Shown piece after piece: positions 9,360 through 19,658 of a stretch of DNA of 64,000 bases (its first letter is position 1; each line of letters starts with the position of its first letter). The notes below the pieces were generated by a model that did no database searches, was not told the origin of the DNA, and worked only from the letters and a program-made list of their open reading frames with translations. Both the position numbers and the translations under genes were made by a program. This stretch comes from Pseudomonadota bacterium (GTDB taxonomy: Bacteria > Pseudomonadota > Alphaproteobacteria > Rhizobiales > Phreatobacteraceae): positions 112,478 to 176,477 of the forward strand of contig JAIUOO010000007.1 of the NCBI GenBank assembly GCA_020161695.1, in the 5' to 3' direction.

Positions 9360-10883
9360 CTAATGACCGGCCGCGCCGCCGGCGCCGGCGACGGCAGCCG
9401 CGCTGGCGCCCTCGCCGCCTCCGCCACCCGCACCGGCGCCGCCGATGACCACCAGCTGAAGGTCGGTGGCGGCGATCCAGAAGTCGCGGCGGGCCTCGAT
9501 GGCGGCCGCATTGGCGGCAATGCGCGCACGCGCCTCCTGCAGCAGTGGGAAGACGTCGGTCAGCATGGCGTTGTAGCGAAGCAGGCTCTCGTCAGCGATG
9601 ATCTGGCGCAGAGGCAGGATCTGGCCCTGATAGTGCCGGGCAAAGTCGTAGGAGCCGCGATAACGCTGATAGGCCTCGCGCGCCTCGGAGCGCACGTTGA
9701 CCGCCTTTTCGATCAGCCGGTTCACCGAGCGCAGGTAGCCCTCACGCGCCTCGCGAATGCGGCCTTCGCCGAGGTCGAGCGGGATCTGGAACTCCAGCTC
9801 CAGACCCGAAATGCGCGTCCGCTCGATCTCCTGGTGCCGATCCTGGACCAGATTGCCGTTGTCGAGGCGATAGGTGGTCTCCGTGACCGGCGAACGCTCG
9901 TTGTTGAGGATGCCGCGCACTTCGAGAACGTTGAGGAACCGCGACCATTGCGTCAGGTCGAATTGACGCCCGACACCGTCGACCTCGAGCCTCGCGATAC
10001 GCAGGTCGATGCGCTTGTTCAGCGCCTCGCGCTCGATGTTCTCGCGCATCAGCGCGCGGGCGGGCAGGCCGGGCAGCTGGCCCGGCAGCTTGAGGTCCGC
10101 GACATTGCTCCACAGGCCGAGCTGGCGGACGAGACGCTCGCGATCGGCCCGCTCCTGCAGGCGCGCCCGCGCGAGCTGCGCGGTGACGTCGGCATAGAAG
10201 ACATGCTCGCGGGCCTGATCGAGGCGGTTGACCGCTCCGGTTTCGCCGAGGCGCTTGAACAGTTCGGACGCCGTGCGGGCGGCCGACTGGGCCTGAGCGA
10301 GAGCCGCCACCAGCTGGCGCGAAGCGACGGCGCGGTAATAGGTGCGGCGGGTTTCGCCGGCGAGACGCAGGGTCTCCTCGGCCGCGCGCAGCTGCGCCTG
10401 GGTGAAGCGCACTTCAGCTATCGCCCGGCGCTGCGGCAGGGTCGCGAGACCAAGGATGTTGACCAGCAGCTGCCGTTCGATTTCCAGCGTGCCGCCGGAG
10501 CTCACCAGCCGCGCCAGCGACAGCGTCGGGCTGGGCGGCAAGCCCGCCTGTACGTACTGGACCTCAGCGATGCCGAGATCGTTGTAGGCAGCCTGCAGTC
10601 CGCGGTTGTTGAGCAGGGCGATCTGGACCGCCGCGTCGGCGGACAGCGCCGATCGCAGCAGCAGACGGACACGCTCATTGGCACGCGCCACGTCCTCGGG
10701 GCCGCGCAGGCGCGCCGTGTCCTGGCGCAGTTCGCGCGATGCAGTCTCACGCGCGACACTCAGCCCGCCGTCAGGGGAGTAGGTGGCACATCCGCCAAGC
10801 GCCAGGATCATCGCGCCACCGAGCGAATTGCGGACGGCGCGCGACAGCGCGGGAGCAGATGCGGGGGAGAATTCCGTAGCCAT
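9360..10883 (-). CDS. TolC-family outer-membrane efflux lipoprotein
   Basis: This is an outer-membrane factor of about 507 residues. A lipobox (ILALGGC, Cys32) indicates lipid anchoring, and two long alpha-helical halves carry the repeated Leu/Ala/Arg/Gln heptads of TolC-type proteins (AAVQIALLNNRGLQAAYNDLG is typical of the family). The C-terminus is unusually Gly/Ala-rich. ATG 10883 is taken as the start; a GTG at 10892 overlaps the preceding stop (GTGA) and is possible. No inner-membrane RND or membrane-fusion partner is seen in the window, so the protein either works with distant pumps or has a passive role in copper export. Confidence 0.85.
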   Translation of the reverse strand: MATEFSPASAPALSRAVRNSLGGAMILALGGCATYSPDGGLSVARETASRELRQDTARLRGPEDVARANERVRLLLRSALSADAAVQIALLNNRGLQAAYNDLGIAEVQYVQAGLPPSPTLSLARLVSSGGTLEIERQLLVNILGLATLPQRRAIAEVRFTQAQLRAAEETLRLAGETRRTYYRAVASRQLVAALAQAQSAARTASELFKRLGETGAVNRLDQAREHVFYADVTAQLARARLQERADRERLVRQLGLWSNVADLKLPGQLPGLPARALMRENIEREALNKRIDLRIARLEVDGVGRQFDLTQWSRFLNVLEVRGILNNERSPVTETTYRLDNGNLVQDRHQEIERTRISGLELEFQIPLDLGEGRIREAREGYLRSVNRLIEKAVNVRSEAREAYQRYRGSYDFARHYQGQILPLRQIIADESLLRYNAMLTDVFPLLQEARARIAANAAAIEARRDFWIAATDLQLVVIGGAGAGGGGGEGASAAAVAGAGGAAGH

Positions 10884-10888
10884 GATCG

Positions 10889-11143
10889 TCACCGCGCCTG
10901 GGAACCGGACGGAGCGACGCTCTGGTTGCTTCGGCGCCAGTCTGCCGGGCCCACGGGACGGTAGGGCGTGAAGCCCGCCACGACCGGATCGTAGTGAGCC
11001 CGGCGGACGAGCGCCGGATCGGCAGCCTCAAGGCCCATCCCGGCCGGCGAGCGGGTCTCGGTGCAGGCCGCGACGCCGATCGCCGCAACGAAGACCAAAC
11101 CCGGGCGGAGTGCTGACCGCCAAGCGAACCGGGAAACCGACAT
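10889..11143 (-). CDS. Small lipoprotein of the copper operon
   Basis: This 84-residue protein has a signal peptide and lipobox (AAIGVAAC, Cys27). The short mature part (ADPALVRRAHYDPVVAGF and following) is not recognised. It is the first gene of the operon that continues with the TolC-family lipoprotein, multicopper oxidase, cupredoxin, CusF-like and DUF411 genes, and its stop codon touches the next start. Seventy-nine bases separate it from the sensor kinase gene upstream, leaving room for its own promoter. Function is unknown. Confidence 0.7.
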   Translation of the reverse strand: MSVSRFAWRSALRPGLVFVAAIGVAACTETRSPAGMGLEAADPALVRRAHYDPVVAGFTPYRPVGPADWRRSNQSVAPSGSQAR

Positions 11144-11222
11144 GCCAAGCCCTTATGCAATGCTTCGGCGGCATGGGTAGCATCGGGTTCAGCCGGGCGT
11201 ATTTCCCGTTCATTGCAAATTG

Positions 11223-12548
11223 TTACGGAGGTCCGGCGAGCGGTATTTCCATCTCGACCAGCAGCCCGCCGCCATCGGCCTCGCCGACGGTGACCTCGCC
11301 GCCATGGGCGCGCATCACCGACCGCGAGACAGTGAGGCCAAGGCCGACGCCGCCGGTCTCCTTGTTGCGGGATCCTTCGAGGCGATGGAAGGGCGCGAAG
11401 ACCGTCTCACGCTCGGCCGCCGGGATGCCCGGTCCGTGATCGCGAACGCTGACAAACGCCTTACCCTCGTCCTGCCGCACAGAGACTTCGGCGGAGCCGC
11501 CATATTTCAGGGCATTGTCAATGACGTTGGTGACCGCGCGCTTGAGCGCCACCTTGCGTCCGTTGACCACGAGGGCGTCGGGCACCTTCAGAGACACCGG
11601 CCTGCCCTGATCCATGAAGTCCAGGGCGACGGTTTCGACGATGGACACCAGATCGACGGCCCGGACCGGCTCGTCCAGGCGGTCGCTCTTCAGGAAGGCC
11701 AGCGTGCCCTCGATCATGACCTCCATTTCCTCGATGGCGGCGGTCATCTCCTCGCGCTGGGCGGGCAGCAGATCCTCGATGCTCAGCTTCAGCCGCGTCA
11801 GCGGCGAGCGCAGGTCGTGCGATATCGCCGCCAGAGTCTGCGTGCGGTCGTCGAGGAGTTTCTTGATCTTGACCTGCATGTCGTTGAAGGCGGCGGCGAG
11901 TTGCCGAAGCTCCTCCGGGCCCCGCTCGGGCACGGTCACGACCTGCGCGCCGGCGGCGAACTGGTTGGCGGCGCCAGCGAAGGCACGCAAGGGCCCAGTC
12001 AGCCAGCGCACCAGCACGATGGCAGCAAGGGCCAGGCCTACCGTCATCACGGTCGTCGAATAGATCGTGCCATGGCTCGAGGTATGGCCGGCACGAATGT
12101 CCAGAATGCTGACATTGACCCAGCTCCGGTCCGGCAGCCCCATCGAGATCACGGTGACGTGCGGATCGGCCGCAAGCGGCGAGCTTGCCCCGGCGACGAG
12201 GCCGCCGCCCGCAAGATCCGGCTCCCGCCGCCGAAGCTCTTCCAGAAGGCTCGGCAGGGGTTCCGCGACCTGGCCGCGCGTCACCGCATGCTCGGTGAGG
12301 CTCCAGTGGACGTCGATCGGCCCGCCCGCCAGCGCATGGGCGACCTTCTCCCGCTCCGGCTGCTCAACCCGCATCACCGCGCGGCGGATGCCGACCAGCC
12401 TATCGGCCATCTGGACGAGATTGTTGGAGGCGAGTTCCGTCTCGACCGCCGAACGATAGGTCGACAAACTCGCGACATGGAGCAGGCCCATGGCGACGAA
12501 CAGCACCAGCACCGTCCTGGCTGTGATCGTGTTCAGCGAGGCGATCAT
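11223..12548 (-). CDS. Sensor histidine kinase (EnvZ/CusS-like architecture)
   Basis: This 441-residue inner-membrane kinase has transmembrane helices at about 10-30 and 163-183 flanking a periplasmic domain of about 130 residues. A HAMP region (about 184-236), the HisKA phosphoacceptor His244 in AAISHDLRSPLTRLKLS, and an ATPase domain with NVIDNALKYG, DHGPGIP and GVGLGLTVS follow. The start overlaps the end of the response regulator gene (ATGA, 12545-12548). Position directly upstream of the copper operon makes copper or envelope stress the likely signal, but the periplasmic domain shows no obvious Met/His metal site, so this is inference. Confidence 0.9.
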   Translation of the reverse strand: MIASLNTITARTVLVLFVAMGLLHVASLSTYRSAVETELASNNLVQMADRLVGIRRAVMRVEQPEREKVAHALAGGPIDVHWSLTEHAVTRGQVAEPLPSLLEELRRREPDLAGGGLVAGASSPLAADPHVTVISMGLPDRSWVNVSILDIRAGHTSSHGTIYSTTVMTVGLALAAIVLVRWLTGPLRAFAGAANQFAAGAQVVTVPERGPEELRQLAAAFNDMQVKIKKLLDDRTQTLAAISHDLRSPLTRLKLSIEDLLPAQREEMTAAIEEMEVMIEGTLAFLKSDRLDEPVRAVDLVSIVETVALDFMDQGRPVSLKVPDALVVNGRKVALKRAVTNVIDNALKYGGSAEVSVRQDEGKAFVSVRDHGPGIPAAERETVFAPFHRLEGSRNKETGGVGLGLTVSRSVMRAHGGEVTVGEADGGGLLVEMEIPLAGPP

Positions 12549-13285
12549 TCGCGGCGCACCGGGGGTGAGAACATGTAGCCGATGCCGCGCACGGTCTTGA
12601 TCATGGAGCTCGTCTCGTCGCCCGCGCCGAGCTTCTTGCGCAGGCGGCTCATCTGGACGTCGATGCTCCGGTCGAAACCCGTCGAGATGCGGTTCTTGGA
12701 GGCATCCAGCAGATAGTCGCGGGACAGCACGCGCTGGGGCGCCTCCACCAGTGCCAGCAGGAGGTCGAACTCGCCGCTGGTCAGGTCGATCGCGATGCCG
12801 GCAGGGTTGATCAGGTCGCGCCGCAGGGGGTCCACGGTCCAGCCCTCAAAGCGGTAGCGGCGGGGCAGTCCGGCCGGACCGTCGTCGCGAGGCAGCATGC
12901 TGCGCCGCATCACGGCATTGATCCGCGCCAGCAGCACCCGCGGATTGAACGGCTTGGTCACGTAATCGTCGGCGCCGATCTCAAGGCCGACAATGCGGTC
13001 GGTGTCGTCGGAGCGCGCGGTCAACATGATGATCGGCACGGCGGATTTCGCGCGGATTTCCCTGCACAGTTCAAAGCCGCTGGCGCCAGGCAGCATCACG
13101 TCGAGCAGGATGAGCTGCGGCGCATTGTGCGCCAGGAACTCCCGGGTGTCGCGGCTGTCGGCCGATACCGAAACCTTGAAACCGTGCGAGCGCAGGAACT
13201 TGGCGACGAGGTGCCTTATACTGGCATCATCATCGACCAGCAGGACATGCGTCCCGGACAGGTTTTCGGAAGGGGAGCTGTTCAT
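12545..13285 (-). CDS. OmpR-family response regulator
   Basis: This is a DNA-binding regulator of 246 residues. The receiver domain has the acidic pair (LLVDDD), phosphoacceptor Asp in LILLDVMLPG, Thr in MLTAR and Lys in VTKPF. The C-terminal winged helix is of the OmpR type (DLTSGEFDLLLALVEAP through SRLRKKLG and TVRGIGYMF). ATG 13285 is preferred over a TTG six codons upstream. It is co-translated with the sensor kinase gene and probably controls the copper operon starting at 11143. Confidence 0.92.
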   Translation of the reverse strand: MNSSPSENLSGTHVLLVDDDASIRHLVAKFLRSHGFKVSVSADSRDTREFLAHNAPQLILLDVMLPGASGFELCREIRAKSAVPIIMLTARSDDTDRIVGLEIGADDYVTKPFNPRVLLARINAVMRRSMLPRDDGPAGLPRRYRFEGWTVDPLRRDLINPAGIAIDLTSGEFDLLLALVEAPQRVLSRDYLLDASKNRISTGFDRSIDVQMSRLRKKLGAGDETSSMIKTVRGIGYMFSPPVRRE

Positions 13286-13541
13286 TCCAGGCGGGGTCCT
13301 CAAAACGGCCGGACACCCTGAAAATGCACCATTGCAGCGGTGTTGCCCAACTGTTGCGAAATGTTGCGGCGCTAGCCGGTCCGCATCGGCTCATCCGGTC
13401 GATCCGGTCCGCCTGCCGCCCGATGATGAACTGGTACAGGGCGCGCAATGGCCGATCTGACGGGGCCGCCACGCGGCACGTCGGAATTGCCCGGCATGGT
13501 GCGGGATCATCGAGCGCAGGATCCGGCGGTCGACGCCCCGA

Positions 13542-16500
13542 TCACCAGGTATCGACGAAGGACCGCTTCTTGCCGCGGCGGGGCAGGGCCGGGGCCACGG
13601 TCATCAGGCCACGGCTGATCCAGCTGCGCGTGTCGGCCGGGTCGATCACGTCGTCGACCTCCAGCAGCGATGCCATGTTGATGGCCTTGCCACGGGCGTA
13701 GAGCGCATCGACACGGCGACGATATTCGGCCTCGCGCTTTTCGGGATCCTCGATCGCGGCAAGCTCGTTGCGATAGCCGAGCCTGACCGCGCCTTCGAGA
13801 CCCATGCCGCCAAACTCGCCGGTCGGCCAGGACACGTTGAACATCGGGTTGTGGAAACAGCCGGCCGCCATGGCCTGCGCGCCGAGGCCGTAGCCCTTGC
13901 GCAGCACGACGGTGAAGAAGGGCACCGAGAGATTCACCCCGCCGACGAACATGCGACAGACGCGGCGCACCTGTGCGGTCGCCTCCACGTCTGGCCCGAC
14001 CATGAAACCGGGCGTATCGCAGAGAGAGACCACCGGCAGGTCGAAGGCGTCGCACATCTGCAGGAAGCGCGCGGCCTTGTCCGCCGCCTCTGCGTCGATG
14101 GCACCGCCAAGATGAAGCGGGTTGTTGGCGATCAGGCCCATGGGGCGGCCTTCAATGCGGATCAGCGCCGTGACCATGCCATGGCCGAAGCCCCGCCGCA
14201 GTTCGAGCACCGAACCCGTATCGGCGAGGTTCTCGATGACCGCACGGACATCGTAGGAGCGCAGCCGGTTCTCGGGGATGGCGTTGCGCAGGAGGCGCTG
14301 GTCGGCGGCGGACCAGTCCTTCAGCGTCCCCTGGAAATAGGTCAGGTAGCGCTTGGCCACCGAGACCGCCTCGGCCTCGTCGCGCACCAGGATGTCGATG
14401 ACGCCGTTGCGCCACTGGACATCGGAAGGGCCGATCTCCTCGGGCTTGAACACGCCGAGGCCGCCGCCCTCGATCATGGCGGGGCCGCCCATGCCGATAT
14501 TGGAGTTCTCGGTGGCGATGATCACGTCGCAGCAGCCGAGCAGCGCGGCATTGCCGGCGAAGCAGCGGCCGTTGACGACGCCGACGAGCGGAATGAGCCC
14601 GGACAGCTGCGCAAGGGCGGAGAAGGTCGGCACGTCCAGCGAGGCGGATTTCAGGTGCTCCTTGTCGGTCTCGCCGGGCCGGCCGCCGCCGCCCTCGGCA
14701 AACAGCACCAGCGGGCGGTGCAGTTCGGCGGCGATGTTGAAGATGCGGTCCTGCTTGCCGTGGCCGAACGTGCCCTGCGTGCCGGCGAGGACCGAATAGT
14801 CATAGGCGACGACCACGGTCGAGGCGCGCTCCTGCCCGACGAGTTCGGCATTGACCGTGCCCCAGCCGGTGACCACGCCGTCGGCGGGGGAAACGCGCAG
14901 CAGCTCCTCCATCGATCGGCGGCTGCGCTGGCCGGCGACGGCCAGGGCGCCGTACTCCATGAAGCTGCCGGGATCGCAGAGGTCCATGACATTGGCGCGC
15001 GCCGTGCGCCCGCCGGTCCTGGCGCGGCGCGCCACCGCCTCCGGGCGCGCCTCGTCCAGCGTCAGCCGCTTGCGGGCGATCACCTCGGCGAGATCCGGGC
15101 GGATGGCGTCGAGATCGACGGCGACCGTCTCCGTTGCGCCCTCGGCACCGACCTCGCATGGCTCGATATGGACCATCGGCTGGCCGGGATTGACCACCTC
15201 GCCCTTCGCCGCATCAATCCTGCGGACGATGCCGCCGGTCGGTGTCGCGATGACATGCTCCATCTTCATGGCTTCGAGCACGGCCACCGTCGCGCCGGGG
15301 CGAAGCTCCTGACCGACGGCAAGGTCGAGGGCGACGACGAGGCCGGCCATCGGCGCGTTGACCGGCTCCGTCCCGGGCGGGCCCTGGACCATGGGCGCGG
15401 CAGCGGCGGCGCCCGGCGCGGCGGCGAGCGCGGGCGCCTTCTCCTGCGCCGCCTCAACCACGAGGGCGCCAGCGAGCGCGTCGATGGTGCGGGTCGTCAC
15501 GCGGTTGGCCGACACGTCCTCACGGGCGAGCAGCGCCCGGAGGAAGGCGGCATTGGTGGCGACACCCTCGATCCGGAATTCACCCAGCGCCCGCCGCGCC
15601 GCTCGGATGGCTGCGGCATAGTCCGGTGCGGGCTCGTGCACGATCAGCTTGGCGAGCAGCGAGTCGAAGGCCGAGCTCGTCCGGTAGCCGGCATAGCCGA
15701 AGCCGTCGACCCGGATGCCCGCGCCGCCCGGCGGTTCGTAGACCGAGATATGGCCGCCCGCCGGCAGGGCGCCACCGTCAGCCTGCATGGTCTCCATATT
15801 GATGCGGAGCTGGATGGCGTGGCCGCGGGGAGCGGGGACCTGCGACTGGGTCAGGCCGAGTTCGTTCAAACTGACGCCCGCCGCGATACGGATCTGGGAC
15901 TGAACAAGATCAATGCCGGTCACCGCCTCCGTGACCGTGTGCTCGACCTGCAGACGCGGATTGGCCTCGATGAAGACGAAGCGATCCGCATGCGCGGCAT
16001 CGACGAGGAACTCGAACGTGCCGAGGCTGCGATAGCCGACCTTGCGCGCCATGGTGACGGCAGCCTCGGTTATCCTGCTGCGCAGCGCCTGGTCGAGCGT
16101 CGGGCTTGGCGCGACCTCGACCAGCTTCTGGTGCCGGCGCTGGAGCGTGCATTCGCGTTCGCCGAGATGCACCACGTCGCGGCCGTCGCCAAGGATCTGC
16201 ACCTCGATGTGGCGCGCTTCCGCAATCAGTTCCTCGACATAGAGATCGCCGTTGCCGAAGGCCGCCCGCGCCTCGGACGAGGAACGCGTCCAGGCCTCGT
16301 CGAGCTCGTCAGCGCTGCGGGCGACACGCATGCCGCGCCCGCCGCCGCCGGCGACGGCCTTGACCATGACCGCGCCGCCTTGGCCGAGCGCTGCGAGAAA
16401 AGCCTGTGCCGAGGCGACATCCGACGAACGTCTGGAGCCGCCGAGCACGGGCACGCCGCAGGCGGTGGCAAGCTCGCGGGCAGCCGTCTTGTCGCCAAAG

Positions 16501-16835
16501 AGGCGCAGCATGTCCGGCGTCGGGCCGATGAAGGTGAGCCCGGCCGCTGCGCAGGCTTCGGCGAAGGCGGCGTTCTCGCTGAGGAAGCCGTATCCGGGAT
16601 GGACCGCGTCGCAACCGGCGGATTTCGCCGCCGCCACGATCGCGTCGATGTCGAGATAGCCGGCGGCGCCCCGCCCCGGCAGGGCCACGACCTCCTCCGC
16701 GCGCAGGACGTGGAGCGAGCCTGAATCATCGGCGGAATGCACGGCGACGGAGCGCAGGCCAAGGCTGGCCGCGGCGCGCGCGATGCGAATGGCGATTTCG
16801 CCGCGGTTGGCGATCAGGATCGAGGAGAGGCTCAT
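13542..16835 (-). CDS. Single-chain biotin-dependent acyl-CoA carboxylase
   Basis: This 1097-residue polypeptide joins all three activities of an acyl-CoA carboxylase. Biotin carboxylase (residues 1 to about 450; ILIANRGEIAIRI, GGGGRGM, ANPRLQVEHTVTE) is followed by a biotinyl domain with the AMKMEHV biotinylation site (about 545). The carboxyltransferase (about 600-1097) includes GGRPGETDKEHLKSASLDVPTF-like N and CDTPGFMVGPD C subdomains. The layout matches single-chain long-chain/short-chain acyl-CoA carboxylases rather than the two-subunit propionyl- or methylcrotonyl-CoA enzymes. It closes an operon with a solute receptor, an acyl-CoA synthetase and a dipeptide-type ABC transporter, and overlaps the last ATPase gene by four bases. 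The substrate is unknown; probably the CoA ester made by the synthetase. Confidence 0.9.
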   Translation of the reverse strand: MSLSSILIANRGEIAIRIARAAASLGLRSVAVHSADDSGSLHVLRAEEVVALPGRGAAGYLDIDAIVAAAKSAGCDAVHPGYGFLSENAAFAEACAAAGLTFIGPTPDMLRLFGDKTAARELATACGVPVLGGSRRSSDVASAQAFLAALGQGGAVMVKAVAGGGGRGMRVARSADELDEAWTRSSSEARAAFGNGDLYVEELIAEARHIEVQILGDGRDVVHLGERECTLQRRHQKLVEVAPSPTLDQALRSRITEAAVTMARKVGYRSLGTFEFLVDAAHADRFVFIEANPRLQVEHTVTEAVTGIDLVQSQIRIAAGVSLNELGLTQSQVPAPRGHAIQLRINMETMQADGGALPAGGHISVYEPPGGAGIRVDGFGYAGYRTSSAFDSLLAKLIVHEPAPDYAAAIRAARRALGEFRIEGVATNAAFLRALLAREDVSANRVTTRTIDALAGALVVEAAQEKAPALAAAPGAAAAAPMVQGPPGTEPVNAPMAGLVVALDLAVGQELRPGATVAVLEAMKMEHVIATPTGGIVRRIDAAKGEVVNPGQPMVHIEPCEVGAEGATETVAVDLDAIRPDLAEVIARKRLTLDEARPEAVARRARTGGRTARANVMDLCDPGSFMEYGALAVAGQRSRRSMEELLRVSPADGVVTGWGTVNAELVGQERASTVVVAYDYSVLAGTQGTFGHGKQDRIFNIAAELHRPLVLFAEGGGGRPGETDKEHLKSASLDVPTFSALAQLSGLIPLVGVVNGRCFAGNAALLGCCDVIIATENSNIGMGGPAMIEGGGLGVFKPEEIGPSDVQWRNGVIDILVRDEAEAVSVAKRYLTYFQGTLKDWSAADQRLLRNAIPENRLRSYDVRAVIENLADTGSVLELRRGFGHGMVTALIRIEGRPMGLIANNPLHLGGAIDAEAADKAARFLQMCDAFDLPVVSLCDTPGFMVGPDVEATAQVRRVCRMFVGGVNLSVPFFTVVLRKGYGLGAQAMAAGCFHNPMFNVSWPTGEFGGMGLEGAVRLGYRNELAAIEDPEKREAEYRRRVDALYARGKAINMASLLEVDDVIDPADTRSWISRGLMTVAPALPRRGKKRSFVDTW

Positions 16836-17794
16836 GGCGATGACGCAGCGTGTTCGAGCGGGCGGGCGGCCGCCAGCAGATGGCAGGCCGCGGTGTGGCC
16901 CGCGCCGGGAGCGTTGACTTCCGCCGGCCGCTCGCGCGGGCAGATCGGAACAGCGACGGGGCAGCGCGGATGGAAATGGCAGCCGGAGGGCGGGTCGAGG
17001 GCGCTGGCGATCTCGCCGAGCAGGGCCGCGTCCGGCAGGACGTGATCGGGGTCGGGTTGCGGCACCGCCTCGAGCAGCGCGCGTGTGTAGGGATGCGAAG
17101 GCGCTCCGAATACGTCCTCGGTCGCCCCGTGCTCGACGATGCGGCCGAGATAGGCGACGGCGGTCTGCGTGGAGAAGTGCTCCACCAGCGCGAGATCATG
17201 GGCGATGACCAGATAGGTGAGCGAAAACTCCTGCTGGATATCGGCAAGGAGGTTCAGCACCTGCGCGCGAATCGAGACGTCGAGCGCCGATACGGGTTCG
17301 TCGAGGACCATGAGGCGTGGGCGCAAAGCGAGCGCGCGCGCGATCGCGATGCGCTGCCGCTGGCCGCCGGAGAATTCGTGCGGGAACAGGGAGGCGGCCG
17401 AGGCAGGAAGGCCGACATGGTCCAGCAGCTCCTCGACCCGCTTCTTCAGACTGGCGCGATCGGGCCGTTCATGGGCGAGGATCGGCTCGGCGACGATGCT
17501 GGCGACGCGCAGGCGCGGATTGAGCGAGGCATAGGGGTCCTGAAACACCGCCTGCACCTGCCGGCGATAGCCCTTGAGCTGGGATCGGCTCATCTGCGCG
17601 AGATCCTGGCCGTCGAACAGGATGCGACCCGTGGTCGGCTTCTCCAGCATGAGGATGAGCTTGGCGAGCGTGGTCTTGCCGCAGCCGGACTCGCCGACCA
17701 GCGCCAGGGTCTGACCTTCGGGGACGGTGAGGCTTACACCGTCCACCGCCTTCACGGCGCCGTAATGCTTGGAGACCTGGTCGAGCACGAGCAT
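16832..17794 (-). CDS. ABC transporter ATPase, DppF/OppF type
   Basis: This 320-residue ATPase energises the dipeptide/oligopeptide-type importer of the operon. Walker [11 protein letters not shown]-loop VFQDPYASL, signature FSGGQRQR, Walker B LMVLDEP and switch His IAHD are all intact. The C-terminal oligopeptide/HPY extension with cysteines ([14 protein letters not shown]) is typical and may bind an iron-sulfur cluster in this family. The start shares one base with the stop of the upstream ATPase gene, and the stop overlaps the carboxylase start, so translation of the operon is tightly coupled. Confidence 0.92.
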   Translation of the reverse strand: MLVLDQVSKHYGAVKAVDGVSLTVPEGQTLALVGESGCGKTTLAKLILMLEKPTTGRILFDGQDLAQMSRSQLKGYRRQVQAVFQDPYASLNPRLRVASIVAEPILAHERPDRASLKKRVEELLDHVGLPASAASLFPHEFSGGQRQRIAIARALALRPRLMVLDEPVSALDVSIRAQVLNLLADIQQEFSLTYLVIAHDLALVEHFSTQTAVAYLGRIVEHGATEDVFGAPSHPYTRALLEAVPQPDPDHVLPDAALLGEIASALDPPSGCHFHPRCPVAVPICPRERPAEVNAPGAGHTAACHLLAAARPLEHAASSP

Positions 17795-18777
17795 CAGACG
17801 GCCTCCCCCGCGCGCCAGCAGGCGACGCTGTGGTTCGGGCCGACCGCCGTGGTCTGCGGATAGGCATCGCAGGCCGAGACCTTCAGCGGGCAGCGCGCGG
17901 CGAAACGGCAGCCGGCCGGCGGATCGATGAGGCTCGGCGGCTGGCCGGGGATCGCGACGAGGCGGCGGCCACGACTGCCGAGCTTCGGGATCGCGGCGAG
18001 CAGCGCGCGCGTATAGGGATGGGCCGGGTTGCGGAAGACCTCGCGCACGGGCCCGGTCTCGACGATGCGGCCGGCATACATGACCGCGATCCGGTTGCAG
18101 AGGCTGGCCGCGACGCCGAGGTCGTGGGTGATCAGGATGATGCCGGCGCCGCTTTCCTGCTGCAGCCGGCGCAGCAAGGCGATCATCTGCGCCTGGATCG
18201 TCACGTCGAGTGCTGTGGTCGGCTCGTCGGCGATCAGCAGGCGCGGGCCGCGGCCGATGGCCATGGCGGTGACGATGCGCTGGCGCTGGCCGCCGGAGAA
18301 CTGGTGGGGGTAGTCGCCGAGGCGCTTCTCAGGCGATGGGATGCGGACGCGCTGGAGGACGTCGATGGCTGCTGCGCGCGCTTCCTGTCGCGGCAGCCCG
18401 CCGTGATAGCGGAAGGGACCGGACACCTGGTCGCCGATCGAGAAGACCGGATTGAGCGAGGTCATCGGATCCTGCGCAATCATCGCGACCCGCCGGCCGC
18501 GAACGTCACGCGCCAGCACCTTCTCGGGAAGGGTCGTCAGTTCCTCGCCATCGAGGCGGATCGAGCCGGCGACGATCTTGCCGGCGCCCTTCGGCAGGAG
18601 GCGCAGGATGGACAGCCCGGTCATCGACTTGCCCGAGCCGGATTCGCCGACCAGGCCGAGCGTCTCGCCCGCGCCGACCGTCAGGTCGACGCCGTCGACG
18701 GCGCGCACCACGCCGCGCTTCAGGTGGATGTACGTCTTGAGGCCTTCGATGGCGAGGACGGGAGCGAGCGCGGTCAT
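17794..18777 (-). CDS. ABC transporter ATPase, DppD/OppD type
   Basis: This 327-residue ATPase is the partner of the DppF-type subunit encoded downstream. Visible motifs are Walker [18 protein letters not shown], Walker [14 protein letters not shown], the switch His ITHD, and the C-terminal HPY domain ([14 protein letters not shown]). ATG 18777 shares a base with the stop of the permease gene; longer in-frame readings into the permease gene are shadows. The transported solute is not known. The operon context (acyl-CoA synthetase and carboxylase) argues for an organic acid or acylated peptide rather than a nutrient dipeptide. Confidence 0.92.
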   Translation of the reverse strand: MTALAPVLAIEGLKTYIHLKRGVVRAVDGVDLTVGAGETLGLVGESGSGKSMTGLSILRLLPKGAGKIVAGSIRLDGEELTTLPEKVLARDVRGRRVAMIAQDPMTSLNPVFSIGDQVSGPFRYHGGLPRQEARAAAIDVLQRVRIPSPEKRLGDYPHQFSGGQRQRIVTAMAIGRGPRLLIADEPTTALDVTIQAQMIALLRRLQQESGAGIILITHDLGVAASLCNRIAVMYAGRIVETGPVREVFRNPAHPYTRALLAAIPKLGSRGRRLVAIPGQPPSLIDPPAGCRFAARCPLKVSACDAYPQTTAVGPNHSVACWRAGEAV

Positions 18778-19658
18778 CACATCTGCCTCAGGCGCGGGTC
18801 GAGGCGGTCGCGCAGCCAGTCGCCGAACAGATTGGCGGCGAGGCAGGTCAGCATGATCGCGATGCCGGGCATGGTGATCGCCCACCAGGCGTTGGAGATG
18901 TACTGGCGCGCATCGGACAGCATGAGGCCCCAGGACACGTCGGGCTGCTGGATGCCGAGCCCGAGAAAGGACAGCGAGGCCTCGAAGATGATGACCTGAC
19001 CGACCTGCAGCGTCGCCAGCACGAGGAGCGTGTTCATGATGTTCGGCAGGAGGTGGCGCAGGAGGATCACCGGCGTCGAGACGCCGGCGACACGCGCGAA
19101 GGCGACGTAGTCGCGGGTCTTCAGCGACAGGACCTCGCCGCGGATGATGCGCGCGTACCAGGTCCAGTAGGTGAACACGATGACGACCACGACGGTGCCG
19201 AGACCGGGCTGCAATGCCGCGGCGAGCAGCAGCGCGAGCGCGATCGAGGGGATCGACATCTGGATTTCGACGAGGCGCATGATGACCTGATCGACGCGCC
19301 CGCCGAAATAGCCGGAGATCATGCCGACCAGCGCGCCGATCGCGCCCGAGAAGGCGATGGCGTAGAGCGAGACGATCACCGAGACGCGGCAACCGGCGAT
19401 GATCCGCGAGAGGATGTCGCGGCCGAGATTGTCGGTGCCGAGCGGATGGGACCAGGACCCTTCCTTCGCCCAGAAGGGCGGCTGGAAGGCGGCGTCAAGA
19501 TCGGCATCGTTGGGGTCGAAGGGTGCGACGAGCCCCCCGGCGACGGCGCAGAAGACGACCGTGCCGAGAATGACGAGCGGGATGACTGGCGCGCCTTTCA
19601 GGCGGGCGAGCCAGGCCATGCGCGGCATGGGGATCGGAGCTTGCACGACGTCAGTCAT
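18777..19658 (-). CDS. ABC transporter permease, DppC type
   Basis: This 293-residue inner-membrane permease has an N-terminal helix (about 25-45) and an extracytoplasmic loop with the family signature [17 protein letters not shown]. The permease core of about five helices carries the cytoplasmic EAA-like loop ([19 protein letters not shown]). Length and topology are those of DppC/OppC. Its start overlaps the end of the DppB-type gene by eight bases. Confidence 0.92.
   Translation of the reverse strand: MTDVVQAPIPMPRMAWLARLKGAPVIPLVILGTVVFCAVAGGLVAPFDPNDADLDAAFQPPFWAKEGSWSHPLGTDNLGRDILSRIIAGCRVSVIVSLYAIAFSGAIGALVGMISGYFGGRVDQVIMRLVEIQMSIPSIALALLLAAALQPGLGTVVVVIVFTYWTWYARIIRGEVLSLKTRDYVAFARVAGVSTPVILLRHLLPNIMNTLLVLATLQVGQVIIFEASLSFLGLGIQQPDVSWGLMLSDARQYISNAWWAITMPGIAIMLTCLAANLFGDWLRDRLDPRLRQM

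Noticed and set aside
13851..16724. A 957-codon open frame on the plus strand antisense to the carboxylase gene
   Set aside because: It mirrors the high-GC coding strand, is low-complexity and rich in Arg/Gly/His/Asp, has no ribosome site and matches no family.
18778..19392. Upstream in-frame extension of the DppD-type ATPase into the permease gene
   Set aside because: The extension is a shadow of the DppC-type permease; the ATPase homology begins at ATG 18777.
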